In this document: piece by piece, positions 26,302 through 33,716 of the stretch
Position numbering within the stretch: the first letter of the stretch is position 1
Layout of the letters: each line of letters begins with the position of its first letter
Source of the DNA: Hydrogenophaga sp.
Lineage (GTDB): Bacteria > Pseudomonadota > Gammaproteobacteria > Burkholderiales > Burkholderiaceae_C
Length of the DNA: 64,000 nt
Assembly: GCA_011391495.1 (NCBI GenBank)
Contig: JAABQK010000001.1
Coordinates: 1-64,000, forward strand
Direction: 5' to 3'
The notes under the pieces: model-generated
Database searches by the model: none
Seen by the model: only the letters and a program-made list of their open reading frames with translations
What the model was told of the DNA's origin: nothing
Made by a program: the position numbers and the translations under genes

Positions 26302-27099
26302 TCAGGGGCGCGTGAAGCCCGTCTGGATCGCCTCGGCCATGCGGCGTGCCACCTCGTCTGCCAGCAGGCGGCCCTTGGTGGCATCCGATCCCCTGGCCGA
26401 CGAGAGCACGCCCGAGGCGGGCACCCAGTCGGTGCGCGGCGGGTACATGTCGTAGGGCGGAAAGTCGGCCGGGCCGTCGTCGGGCAGCAGGTCCATGCGC
26501 ACCAGGCCGGGGTGGTGGTGCAGCATCATGGACGTTTCCAGCACGGCGGCGTGTTCCAGTGCGAAGCCGGGGAAGCCCTCGGGGAACACGTCGCCCAGGG
26601 TCTCGGGCGTCATGAAGTCCCAGTACTCCAGCCGCATCACCTGCAGTGCACACGCGGGGTCGGCGGCCCTGGCGTCGCGCAGGCCGAGGTCGATGCCTTC
26701 GATCAGGAACCACTGGTTTTCATAGTGACCGTTGACGATGACGAGCTTCGTCAGGCCGTGGCGTGCGAACTCGCGCACCGCGTCGCGCACCTGGCCGATG
26801 AGCGTGGCGGCGTCCACGCTGGTGGTGCCGCAGAAGTGTTGTCCGCCGCCGCACTTGGGCTGCGACTTGTAGCCGTAGCTCAGCGTGGGCGCCACCAGCC
26901 CGCCCACGCGTGCGGCGGTGTCGGCCGCGACGGCGCTGGCGAGCAGGCCGTCGGTGCCCAGCGGCAGGTGCGGGCCGTGCTGCTCCAGCGCGCCCACCGG
27001 CAGCAGCACCGGCGGCTGGTCGCGCTGGATGCGCTGCTGGTAGTCAACCCAGGAGAGCTGGTTCATCCAGACGGTGGGGATGTCGGTGCGGGTAGTCAT
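26302..27099 (-). CDS. Creatininase (creatinine amidohydrolase) homologue
   Basis: A 265-residue enzyme very like Pseudomonas creatininase, which opens the creatinine ring to creatine. All metal ligands align: Glu39 and His41 (GALEQHGPH), Asp50, His125 and Glu127 (NGHYEN). Trp160 (EYWDF) and His183 (LEHAA) also align with catalytic-site residues, but the ring-stacking Trp174 of the Pseudomonas enzyme is Phe179 here (my alignment, numbering from memory). The substrate may thus be a different cyclic or linear guanidino amide. The ATG at 27099 has AAGGAG upstream; the same 13-base leader GAACAAGGAGACC-like block precedes the DUF1989 gene at 10478. Confidence 0.88.
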   Translation of the reverse strand: MTTRTDIPTVWMNQLSWVDYQQRIQRDQPPVLLPVGALEQHGPHLPLGTDGLLASAVAADTAARVGGLVAPTLSYGYKSQPKCGGGQHFCGTTSVDAATLIGQVRDAVREFARHGLTKLVIVNGHYENQWFLIEGIDLGLRDARAADPACALQVMRLEYWDFMTPETLGDVFPEGFPGFALEHAAVLETSMMLHHHPGLVRMDLLPDDGPADFPPYDMYPPRTDWVPASGVLSSARGSDATKGRLLADEVARRMAEAIQTGFTRP

Positions 27100-27113
27100 G
27101 GTGGTCTCCTTGT

Positions 27114-28037
27114 TCATGCGCCGGGGTGGGCCGCGCTGGCGGCGGGGGTCGGCCTTGCATCGGGTGCACTGCCCAGGGCTTCCACCAGGGCGGCCGTCGC
27201 AATCAGCGCGCCACCGGCCCAGCCCATGGGGGTGAGGCTTTCGCCGCCGAACCACAGGGCGGTGAGCACGGCCACCACCAGCTCGGCCAGCAGAATCACG
27301 CCGGCGCGGCTGCTTTCGAGGTGCGTCACGCCGAACTGCCAGGTGGCGGTGGCCAGCAGCAGCCAGCCGAAGCCATAGGCCAGGATGCCGAACCACACGA
27401 GCGCACCCATGGCCGGCACGCTGTGGCCCAGTGCGCTGGTGGCAGCGAGCGAAATCAGGCCGCAGCCGGCGAATACGGCCAGCGTCTTGGTGCGCATGGG
27501 CACGGCTTGCGCGGCGCGCGCGAGGATGTTGTTGGCCGCAAAAGCGAAGCCGGCCGAGAGGGCGAGGAAGTCCACGAAGCTGAGCGAGAGGCTCGCGGCG
27601 CCCGGCCCGCCCAGCACCATCCACAGGCCCACGATGGCGGCCACCACGGCGGCCCAGCGCGTGGGCGGAATGCGCTCCTTCAGGAACAGCCTGCCACCGA
27701 GCACCGACCACACGGGCGAGAGGTAGAACAGGAACATCACCCGCACCACGTCGCCCATCATCAGGGCGTTGACAAAGGAGGTGTTGGCCCAGCCGCCCAC
27801 CAGCGCCAGCGCGAGCACAAAGCCCCACTGCGCTCGCCAGGCCGCGCGGTCGCGCCAGATGAAGGGCAGCGCACACAGGCCCACCAGGCCATAGGACAGC
27901 AGCGACACCACCGGCCCGCTCAGGCCCTGCGCGATGAACCACTTGAGCGGTATCCACGACAGGCCCCACAGCGAGGCGGAGAACAGCAGCACGCCGGTGG
28001 CGACGCGGTCGGAGGGGTGAACGGGCAGGCGTGTCAT
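27114..28037 (-). CDS. EamA (DMT superfamily) transporter
   Basis: A 307-residue inner-membrane protein with about ten hydrophobic helices arranged as two EamA repeats (about 15-145 and 160-285), as in drug/metabolite transporters such as RhaT and YdcZ relatives. Its stop lies 14 bases before the creatininase start. A role in export of a product, such as methylamine-like or toxic guanidino compounds, or import of the substrate, is inferred from the cluster only. Confidence 0.85.
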   Translation of the reverse strand: MTRLPVHPSDRVATGVLLFSASLWGLSWIPLKWFIAQGLSGPVVSLLSYGLVGLCALPFIWRDRAAWRAQWGFVLALALVGGWANTSFVNALMMGDVVRVMFLFYLSPVWSVLGGRLFLKERIPPTRWAAVVAAIVGLWMVLGGPGAASLSLSFVDFLALSAGFAFAANNILARAAQAVPMRTKTLAVFAGCGLISLAATSALGHSVPAMGALVWFGILAYGFGWLLLATATWQFGVTHLESSRAGVILLAELVVAVLTALWFGGESLTPMGWAGGALIATAALVEALGSAPDARPTPAASAAHPGA

Positions 28038-28081
28038 CGGTTATCCATGGCACCGGAGCACTGACACCCAGGGGCACCGAG

Positions 28082-28150
28082 GAACCGGCTTCGCCGGGCC
28101 TCTGGTGCCGCCCCCCTTGAGGGGGGTGACGCGAAGCGGCGCAGGGGGTG
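28082..28150. repeat. Intergenic palindromic repeat, copy A
   Basis: A GC-rich element with the hairpins CCGGCTTCGCCGG and CCCCCCTTGAGGGGGG followed by GCGAAGCGGCGC. It matches over about 65 bases the element at 29750-29820, in the same orientation. Both lie in gaps of the minus-strand cluster. Such elements are common between genes of Comamonadaceae and may stabilise or end transcripts. Confidence 0.7.
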
Positions 28151-28158
28151 TTTCATCC

Positions 28159-28920
28159 TCATGGCATCACCGAGCCGCCGTTGGGGCCGAGCACCTGGCC
28201 GCAGTAAAAGCGCGACAGGTCGGACGCGAGGAACAGCACGCTGGCCGCGATCTCCGCCGGATCGGCCAGCCGGTGCTGCGGGATGGCGAGCTCTTTTTCC
28301 ACCCACTCGGGGCTCATGTGTTCGAGCGACACCATGGCGGTGGCCACCGGCCCGGGCGCGATGGCGTTGATGCGAATCTGCTGCGGCGCGAACTCGCGCG
28401 CCAGCGAGCGGGTGAGCCCGATCACGCCGGCCTTGGCGGCGCAGTAGGGCGCGTAGCGCTCGCGCCCGAGGATGCCCAGATCGGACGCGATGTTGACGAC
28501 GACGCCGCTGCCCCGTGCCACCATGCCGGGCAGCACCGCGCGGCACACCAGGAAGACCGACTTGAGGTCGGTGCCGAGCATGCGGTCCCAGTCCTCTTCG
28601 CTGGTGTCGAGGAAGGGCTTTTCCTGCAGGATGCCGGCGTTGTTGACCAGGATGTGGATGGGGCCTGCCGCTTCGTTGGCTTCGCGGACCAGACGTTCCA
28701 CGTCCACGGCCCGGCTCACGTCGGCGCTGAGGGCCAGCGCCTGGCCACCCGCGGTGGTGATCTCGTCCACCAGCGCCTGCGCGGCCTGTGACTGGTGCAG
28801 GTGGTTCACCACCACGCGCGCGCCGGCCTGTGCGAGCAGCAGCGCGGTGGCGCGGCCGATGCCGGTGGCCGCGCCGGTGACCAGCGCGGTCTGGCCCTGC
28901 AGTGAAATGGGGACGTTCAT
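28159..28920 (-). CDS. Short-chain dehydrogenase/reductase (FabG-like)
   Basis: A 253-residue SDR. The cofactor motif is TGAATGIG, the structural motif LVNNAGI, and the catalytic Tyr and Lys lie in YAPYCAAKAG with the Ser in VVVNIASD. His/Asn at the end of the second strand (VVNHLHQSQ) suggests NADP(H), though not firmly. The start ATG at 28920 overlaps the stop of the preceding SDR (ATGA), so the two are translationally coupled. It should oxidise an alcohol or reduce a ketone of the pathway. Confidence 0.87.
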   Translation of the reverse strand: MNVPISLQGQTALVTGAATGIGRATALLLAQAGARVVVNHLHQSQAAQALVDEITTAGGQALALSADVSRAVDVERLVREANEAAGPIHILVNNAGILQEKPFLDTSEEDWDRMLGTDLKSVFLVCRAVLPGMVARGSGVVVNIASDLGILGRERYAPYCAAKAGVIGLTRSLAREFAPQQIRINAIAPGPVATAMVSLEHMSPEWVEKELAIPQHRLADPAEIAASVLFLASDLSRFYCGQVLGPNGGSVMP

Positions 28921-29705
28921 GCCATCACCTCGCCGTGGCTGGCCACCAGGCACTGGCCGGTGAGCGGGGCGGCGCCTTCGCTGGCGAGAAAGAGAAAGAC
29001 GCCGCCGAGTTCGTCGGGTGTGAGCATCTGCGGCACGGCCTGGCGTGCCAGGAGGTCCCGCTCGACCTCGGCCTCGGTTGTTCCTTGCTCCTGCGCCATG
29101 GCGCTGAGCGACCGAAGGGCCGCCTCGGTGCGTACCCAGCCGGGGCAGACCGCGTTGACGCGGATGCCCCGCGGGCCGAGCTCCAGCGCGAGCGAGCGCG
29201 TGAGGCCCACCACCGCGTGTTTGCTCGCGCTGTAGGCCGAGAAACCGGCCACGCCGATGCGGCCCCAGATGGAGCTCTGGTTGATGATGCTCGCGCCGCG
29301 TGGCAAGAGTGGCAGCAGCGCCTGCGTGAGCCGGACCATGCTGCTCACGTTGTTGTCGAGCAGGCCAGCCCAGCGCGCCATGGCGTCGGGCGCGGTGCTG
29401 TCCATGGGCGTCGGGTATTCGGCGCCGGCGTTGTTCACCAGCACATCAAGCTGCCCGAAGCGTTCTTTCACGCGGGCCGCTACGGCCGCCACCTCGGCGT
29501 CGCTGCCGAGGTCGCACACGGCGCTGTGCACCAGGCTGCTGTGCAGCGACTCCACCAGTGCGTCGAGCGGCGCGGCGGCGCGGTCCAGCAGCATGAGCTG
29601 CGCACCCTGCGCGAGGAAGGCCCGCGCCAGCGCGCTGCCAATGCCGCCGGCCGCACCGGTGATCAGCACCGTTTTGCCCTGCAGGCCATAGCTGGGTAGA
29701 GACAT
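28917..29705 (-). CDS. Short-chain dehydrogenase/reductase
   Basis: A 262-residue SDR with TGAAGGIG, LVNNAGA and a catalytic YSASKHA. The end of the second strand carries Asp (LMLLDRAAA), which usually means NAD(H). The ATG at 29705 has AAGGTG upstream; an ATG at 29723 is possible. It follows the di-iron hydroxylase across a 117-base gap that holds repeat copy B, and overlaps the second SDR. Together the two could convert a hydroxylated intermediate to a carbonyl or acid. Confidence 0.86.
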   Translation of the reverse strand: MSLPSYGLQGKTVLITGAAGGIGSALARAFLAQGAQLMLLDRAAAPLDALVESLHSSLVHSAVCDLGSDAEVAAVAARVKERFGQLDVLVNNAGAEYPTPMDSTAPDAMARWAGLLDNNVSSMVRLTQALLPLLPRGASIINQSSIWGRIGVAGFSAYSASKHAVVGLTRSLALELGPRGIRVNAVCPGWVRTEAALRSLSAMAQEQGTTEAEVERDLLARQAVPQMLTPDELGGVFLFLASEGAAPLTGQCLVASHGEVMA

Positions 29706-29749
29706 GTCAGGCACCTTGCGCACGAGGGGTGGCCCACCGGGAACACCGC

Positions 29750-29820
29750 CGGGCCGGCTTTGCCGGACGGCTGGTGTTGCCCCCTGGGGGGTAGCGCCGA
29801 AGGCGCTGCGGGGGGAGCGT
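29750..29820. repeat. Intergenic palindromic repeat, copy B
   Basis: Contains CCGGCTTTGCCGG, CCCCCTGGGGGG and GCGCCGAAGGCGC. It is the same element and orientation as at 28082-28150. It lies between the hydroxylase and the first SDR and could split the cluster into differently expressed parts. Confidence 0.7.
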
Positions 29821-29822
29821 CA

Positions 29823-30833
29823 TCACACCGCTGTCAGGAATGAAACACCCACGGCACCGACGAACCCGTCGGCTCGGTGGGCTGCGCCGGGTGGCAGCAC
29901 CGCGCCGTAGTCGCTGGCGAGCACGCGGGTCACGCGGTGGCGGTGGTAGGCACACAGCAGCTCGCCCACCGTGACCACCTGGGCGTTGCCCTCGGGGTAC
30001 AGCTCGCGGTGCAGCTGCGGCAGCTGGTACCAGGGCGCGACAGGCCTCTCGTGGTGCGCGTTGTGGAAGCCGAAGTTGAGCCAGACCAGGTTGAGCCACG
30101 TCGCGTCGACGCTGACCACATCGCTGTAGGTGTTGGCCTGCTCGTAGGCACGGTCGCGCACCTTGTCTTGCGGGATCGGCTTGTCGTCCAGGATAGGGTA
30201 GGCGTCGTAGGTGTGCTGGAAGCAGTCGGCAAAACGCAGCAGGTGCACGAACAGCAGGTAGGCCAGCGCGTAAAGGGCCAGGGCCTTGAGCGACCACCAG
30301 GCCAGCAGCGCCCAGGCCGCTAGCCGGACGGCGGCGACACCGATCACACGGCCGCGCGCCTCCTTCTTGCGCTCGCCCATGAAGGGCAGCGCAATCACGA
30401 AGCCGCGCATGACGAACTCCACCGCGGGGATGTAGGCCCATTCGAGTGCCAGCACCACCCGGCGCACCAGCGGGTGGGCGCGCAGGAAGCCCTGCAGGTC
30501 GAAGGTGATGACGTCGGCGCGTTCGACGTGGTGGCGCATGTGCTTGCGGCGCAGGTCGGCGAAGCTGGCATAGCAGCTGCCGTTGAGCCAGCTCATGAAC
30601 TTGCCCCATCGCTCGTTCGCCTGCGGTGTCCTGAAGATGGCTTGGTGCGCGAACTCGTGGATGAAGTAGGCCGACCAGGTGAGCGTGAGCGCCACCAGCA
30701 GCACGCCCAGCGCGTTGATCGCCCAGTACGCCTGACCGAGCAGGGCGATGCCCAGTGGCCAGCCGAGCACGGTGAAGGCCAGGGCGAGGGTGTTGGGCAA
30801 CACGCCGTCGGCGTGTCGGAAAACCGGTTTCAT
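29823..30833 (-). CDS. Membrane di-iron fatty-acid-desaturase-like hydroxylase
   Basis: A 336-residue integral membrane protein of the fatty acid desaturase/alkane hydroxylase superfamily. The three histidine boxes are complete: His59 and His63 (HEFAHQ), His98, His101 and His102 (HMRHH), His257, His260 and His261 (HNAHHE). Hydrophobic segments flank them. Such enzymes hydroxylate or desaturate using O2 and outside electrons. It is the first gene after the binding protein behind the second guanidine riboswitch. A lipid desaturase would be odd there, so an oxygenase acting on an N-alkyl or substituted guanidine is a better guess. No dedicated reductase is in the cluster. Confidence 0.85.
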   Translation of the reverse strand: MKPVFRHADGVLPNTLALAFTVLGWPLGIALLGQAYWAINALGVLLVALTLTWSAYFIHEFAHQAIFRTPQANERWGKFMSWLNGSCYASFADLRRKHMRHHVERADVITFDLQGFLRAHPLVRRVVLALEWAYIPAVEFVMRGFVIALPFMGERKKEARGRVIGVAAVRLAAWALLAWWSLKALALYALAYLLFVHLLRFADCFQHTYDAYPILDDKPIPQDKVRDRAYEQANTYSDVVSVDATWLNLVWLNFGFHNAHHERPVAPWYQLPQLHRELYPEGNAQVVTVGELLCAYHRHRVTRVLASDYGAVLPPGAAHRADGFVGAVGVSFLTAV

Positions 30834-30885
30834 GGGAGGTCTCTCACAGCGGTTGCACAGGGGATGCGGGAGGCCGCGGCGCAGC

Positions 30886-30916
30886 GCGCCAGCACCCTGT
30901 TGACGGGCGCTGGCGC
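30886..30916 (-). promoter_or_regulatory. Strong hairpin between binding protein and hydroxylase genes
   Basis: GCGCCAGC at 30886-30893 pairs perfectly with GCTGGCGC at 30909-30916, extended by CCC/GGG after one mismatch, around a 7-base loop. No T run follows. Hairpins at this place often protect the binding-protein part of an ABC operon mRNA and lower downstream expression. Confidence 0.5.
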
Positions 30917-30929
30917 AGCGGCGGAGGGC

Positions 30930-31964
30930 TTACTTCGCCAGGGCCTTGACCAGGCTGGCGTCGAACGTGGCCTCGGTGGCCGGGATCGTGGTGATCTGGC
31001 CCTTGGCCTTGAGCAGCTCGGCAATGATCTCGCCGCTGGCGTAGTACGAGGTGGTTTCCTTGGCCTTGGTGAAGGCCTTGGGCATCTCGGCCAGCGGGAT
31101 GTTGTAGACACCGCTGAGCTGTTCCTTCACTTCCGATGCGGACACGCCCATGAACTTGCCGATGATCTTGGCGGCGTCGTCGGGCTTGGCCTTCATGTAG
31201 GCCAGGCCGTCGAGGTAGGCCTTCATGATGCCGGTGATCTCGGCCGGCTTGGCCTTGATGACCTTGTCGTCGAACACCAGCACGTCGGCGATCAGGCCGG
31301 GCGCGTTCTTCGACGAGAACACCACCTTGAACTTCTTGCCGCCGCCCTGGCCGAGGATCTGCGACAGGCTGGGCTCGTAGGTCACGCCTATCGGCAGCGC
31401 ACCGGAGGCCATGGCCGCGGGCACGGCTTCGGGCGTCATGCTCACCGGGCTGATGTCCTTCTCGCCCAGGCCGTTGATCTTGAGCGCATAGGACAGCAGG
31501 AAGTCGCTGGGAGACAGCGGGTTGTAGCCAATCTTCTTGCCCTTGAAATCGGTGACCTTAGTGACCGAGCTGTCGGCCACGATGGCGTCGCCACCGTTGG
31601 AGTAGTCGATGGGCATGACCACCTTCATGGCGCGGCCGGCGGCCACCTGGCCGACCACCTGGTCGTAGGTCAGCATGCCGCCGTCCACCGCACCCGAGGC
31701 AATGGCGGAGGGGATGAGCGCCGGGTCGTTGAAGACCTGCAGCGAAACCTTGAGCTTGTACTTCTTGTAGAGGTCGAGCGCGTCGGCCACGTAGAAGGGT
31801 CCGTAGCCGATCCACACCACGGTGGCCAGTTTCATGGGCGCTGGCGCCTGCGCGAATGCGCCGGCGGTGGCCAGCGACAGCGCCAGGCCCAGGGCCGGCT
31901 TGAGGAAATGGTGGCGCCGCGAGGAAGAAAGCAGGCTGCTGGCGGTGGGGGCGGTGTTTTTCAT
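30930..31964 (-). CDS. ABC transporter periplasmic substrate-binding protein, nitrate/taurine type
   Basis: A 344-residue SsuA/TauA/NrtA-like (NMT1) binding protein. The N-terminus has a signal peptide ending near GAFAQAPAP; the mature protein shows VWIGYGPFYVADAL and SGAVDGGMLTYDQVV, typical of the fold. The ATG at 31964 is chosen because the open frame further upstream lies in the riboswitch. It is led by the second guanidine-I riboswitch and has no permease or ATPase beside it. The permease/ATPase pair at 11357-13087 has no binding protein, so these three are probably one guanidine (or guanidino-compound) importer. Confidence 0.9.
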   Translation of the reverse strand: MKNTAPTASSLLSSSRRHHFLKPALGLALSLATAGAFAQAPAPMKLATVVWIGYGPFYVADALDLYKKYKLKVSLQVFNDPALIPSAIASGAVDGGMLTYDQVVGQVAAGRAMKVVMPIDYSNGGDAIVADSSVTKVTDFKGKKIGYNPLSPSDFLLSYALKINGLGEKDISPVSMTPEAVPAAMASGALPIGVTYEPSLSQILGQGGGKKFKVVFSSKNAPGLIADVLVFDDKVIKAKPAEITGIMKAYLDGLAYMKAKPDDAAKIIGKFMGVSASEVKEQLSGVYNIPLAEMPKAFTKAKETTSYYASGEIIAELLKAKGQITTIPATEATFDASLVKALAK

Positions 31965-31995
31965 CAGAGGACTCCAGGGGTTGGTGGGACGTGCA

Positions 31996-32021
31996 GAAGA
32001 AGCGATCGGTGATCGTTCTCC
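31996..32021 (-). promoter_or_regulatory. Candidate expression-platform hairpin of riboswitch copy 2
   Basis: On the minus strand GGAGAACGATC (32021-32011) can pair with GATCG(C)TTCTTC (32007-31996), one bulged C and one G-U pair, loop ACC. As in copy 1, the left arm uses the GGGAGA end of the aptamer, so the two folds compete. No strong T run follows. The weak site makes this less certain than in copy 1. Confidence 0.45.
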
Positions 32022-32107
32022 CGGGCTTTTGTCCCTCCGTGGAGCCTGCGATGAGGCCGGCACACTCTCGGACCAGACATCACGCCTGCGTGACCGGAAC
32101 CCTAGTG
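32015..32107 (-). ncRNA. Guanidine-I (ykkC) riboswitch aptamer, copy 2
   Basis: The minus strand has the conserved blocks CTAGGGTTCCGG, CTGGTCCGAGAG and GGAGGGACAAAAGCCCGGG in the right order, identical to copy 1 in these blocks, while the variable stems differ. It leads the binding-protein gene by 50 bases. This places the locus-2 genes in the guanidine regulon. Confidence 0.95.
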
Positions 32108-32170
32108 CACCTGTGCGGCTGAGGAATTGTGGCTGCGCTCACAAATCGCTCTTCTTGCGGTGTGAGGGTG

Positions 32171-32186
32171 AGCAGAAAGCGTGCCA
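32171..32186 (-). promoter_or_regulatory. Sigma-54 promoter of guanidine locus 2
   Basis: The minus strand reads TGGCACGCTTTCTGCT. The -24 box is perfect, the -12 box has CTGC for TTGC, and GG and GC are 10 bases apart. The predicted start near 32160 is about 53 bases before the aptamer, as at locus 1. A half NtrC site TGCACC lies further upstream near 32227-32232. Confidence 0.78.
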
Positions 32187-32331
32187 GGTCCTGGAGCGGT
32201 GCTGCCCGCCTGGGTGGCGGATGCCGTGCACCAAAAAGCGCCATGCGCGCACGGCTGGCGGGGCGCTCGGCCAGGGCAGGCTGCACGGGCGCCCTGTTGT
32301 GGTGCTCTGGCGGCCGGTATTCAGTCGGCTG

Positions 32332-32865
32332 TCAGTCGGCGCGGTAGCGCTGCAGGTTCCGGTAGCCGACGCCGGGAACCGAAGACACCAGCGCATAGCT
32401 GTGGACCCGCCAGCGCACCGGTGTGGCCACGGCGGGGGGAACGACACCGGTGGCGTGTCGGGCCAGCGTCACATGCGGGGCATAGGGGCGGACATCAACG
32501 GGCTGTTGAATGCCCCTCAGCGCTTGCGTGAGCCGCTGGTGCAGGTCGAGCAGCGCCGGTTCGGGCTCGGCCAGCAGCACGGCCATGCCGCGCTGCCAGA
32601 TCGCCTCGCCGGTCAGGCGCAGCACAAACGGCCGGAACGGCACCTGCAGCCGGTCCCGGAGCGAGGGCAGACGATCGGTGGCCACGGGCCCCAGGAAGTG
32701 CAGCGTGAGGTGCAGTTTGTCGGGCGGCGTCGGACGCGCGCCGGCGGGCCAGGACCAGCGCGCCGCCTCGCGCACCAGCGCTGCCCGGCCGGCCGCCGTG
32801 GGCCAGATCGCCAGAAAAAGGCGGGAGCTCGCGGCGGACGCGGGCTGGCCGGGCGCTTCGGGCAT
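32332..32865 (-). CDS. thpR: RNA 2',3'-cyclic phosphodiesterase (2H superfamily)
   Basis: A 177-residue ThpR/LigT family protein. The two HxTx motifs of the 2H fold are visible as HLTLHFLG (about 52-59) and HVTLARHA (about 133-140). The family opens 2',3'-cyclic phosphates on RNA and was first known as 2'-5' RNA ligase. It lies between the riboswitch promoter and an SDR. Its start is 33 bases after the SDR stop, so it may be the last gene of that transcript. Confidence 0.88.
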   Translation of the reverse strand: MPEAPGQPASAASSRLFLAIWPTAAGRAALVREAARWSWPAGARPTPPDKLHLTLHFLGPVATDRLPSLRDRLQVPFRPFVLRLTGEAIWQRGMAVLLAEPEPALLDLHQRLTQALRGIQQPVDVRPYAPHVTLARHATGVVPPAVATPVRWRVHSYALVSSVPGVGYRNLQRYRAD

Positions 32866-32898
32866 GGGGTGTTTCCGTTGCCGGGGTTCAGCGCCCGC

Positions 32899-33690
32899 TC
32901 ACACGGGCACCGTGTAGTTCAGCGCCATGCGGCCCCCGTCCACGGTGACGATCTCGCCGGTGATGTAGCTGGCCGCATCGCTGGCCAGCCAGGCCACCAC
33001 GTCGGCAACCTCGGCCGGCTCGCCCAGGCGCTTGAGCGGCGTGCGGCTGAGGATCTTGTGCTTCGCCTCTTCGCTGGTGAGCACCGCCTGCGCCGCGAGT
33101 TCGGTGGCGATGGTGCCGGGCGCCACCGCGTTGACGCGGATGCCCTGGTCGGCCAGGGCCAAGGCCATCGCGCGCGTGAGCTGGTTGACGCCGCCCTTGC
33201 TCACGTTGTAGCTGGCGATGTTGGGGATGGCGAGCACGCCGTTGACCGAACTCATGTTCACGATCGCGCCGCCGCCGGTGGCCACCATGGCACGCGCCAC
33301 CGCCTGGCCCATCAGGAAGGAGCCCTTGAGGTTGACGCGCAGCACGGCGTCGAAGTCTTGCTCGCTCACCGCGAGGAAATCGGCGGCCTTGAAGATGCCG
33401 GCGTTGTTGACCAGGATGTCGATCCGGCCGTGCCGGGCCAGGGTGTGCGCCACGGCGGCGTCCACATCGGCCTTGTGGCCGACGTCGCAGTGCAGGTACA
33501 GCGCGCCCAGCTCGTCGGCCAGCATCTGGCCGCGCGCGTCGGCCACATCGGCGATGACCACGCTGGCGTTCTCGCGCGCGAAGCGGCGGGCGCAGGCTTC
33601 GCCGATGCCCTGGGCACCGCCGGTGACGATGACGACCCGGCCCTGGTGGCCGAAGTGCACGGGAGAGGGAAGGCGGGCGGTGGTGTTCAT
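32899..33690 (-). CDS. Short-chain dehydrogenase/reductase (glucose-1-dehydrogenase/FabG-like)
   Basis: A 263-residue SDR with TGGAQGIG, Asp after the second strand (VVIADVADA, suggesting NAD), LVNNAGI, Ser in VNMSSVN and catalytic YNVSKGG. The C-terminal GEIVTVDGG is typical of classical SDRs. The ATG at 33690 lies 26 bases after the LysR stop on the same strand. The substrate is unknown. Confidence 0.87.
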   Translation of the reverse strand: MNTTARLPSPVHFGHQGRVVIVTGGAQGIGEACARRFARENASVVIADVADARGQMLADELGALYLHCDVGHKADVDAAVAHTLARHGRIDILVNNAGIFKAADFLAVSEQDFDAVLRVNLKGSFLMGQAVARAMVATGGGAIVNMSSVNGVLAIPNIASYNVSKGGVNQLTRAMALALADQGIRVNAVAPGTIATELAAQAVLTSEEAKHKILSRTPLKRLGEPAEVADVVAWLASDAASYITGEIVTVDGGRMALNYTVPV

Positions 33691-33716
33691 GGCCGCATGG
33701 TAGCGGCAGCGGGGCC

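Noticed and set aside
32064-32107. Upstream extension of the binding-protein frame through the riboswitch
   Set aside because: The open frame passes the aptamer by chance; the signal peptide begins only at 31964.
32226-32320. NtrC sites upstream of the locus-2 promoter
   Set aside because: TGCACC near 32227 and TGGTGC near 32302 are only half sites; the other arms match poorly, so I list no feature.
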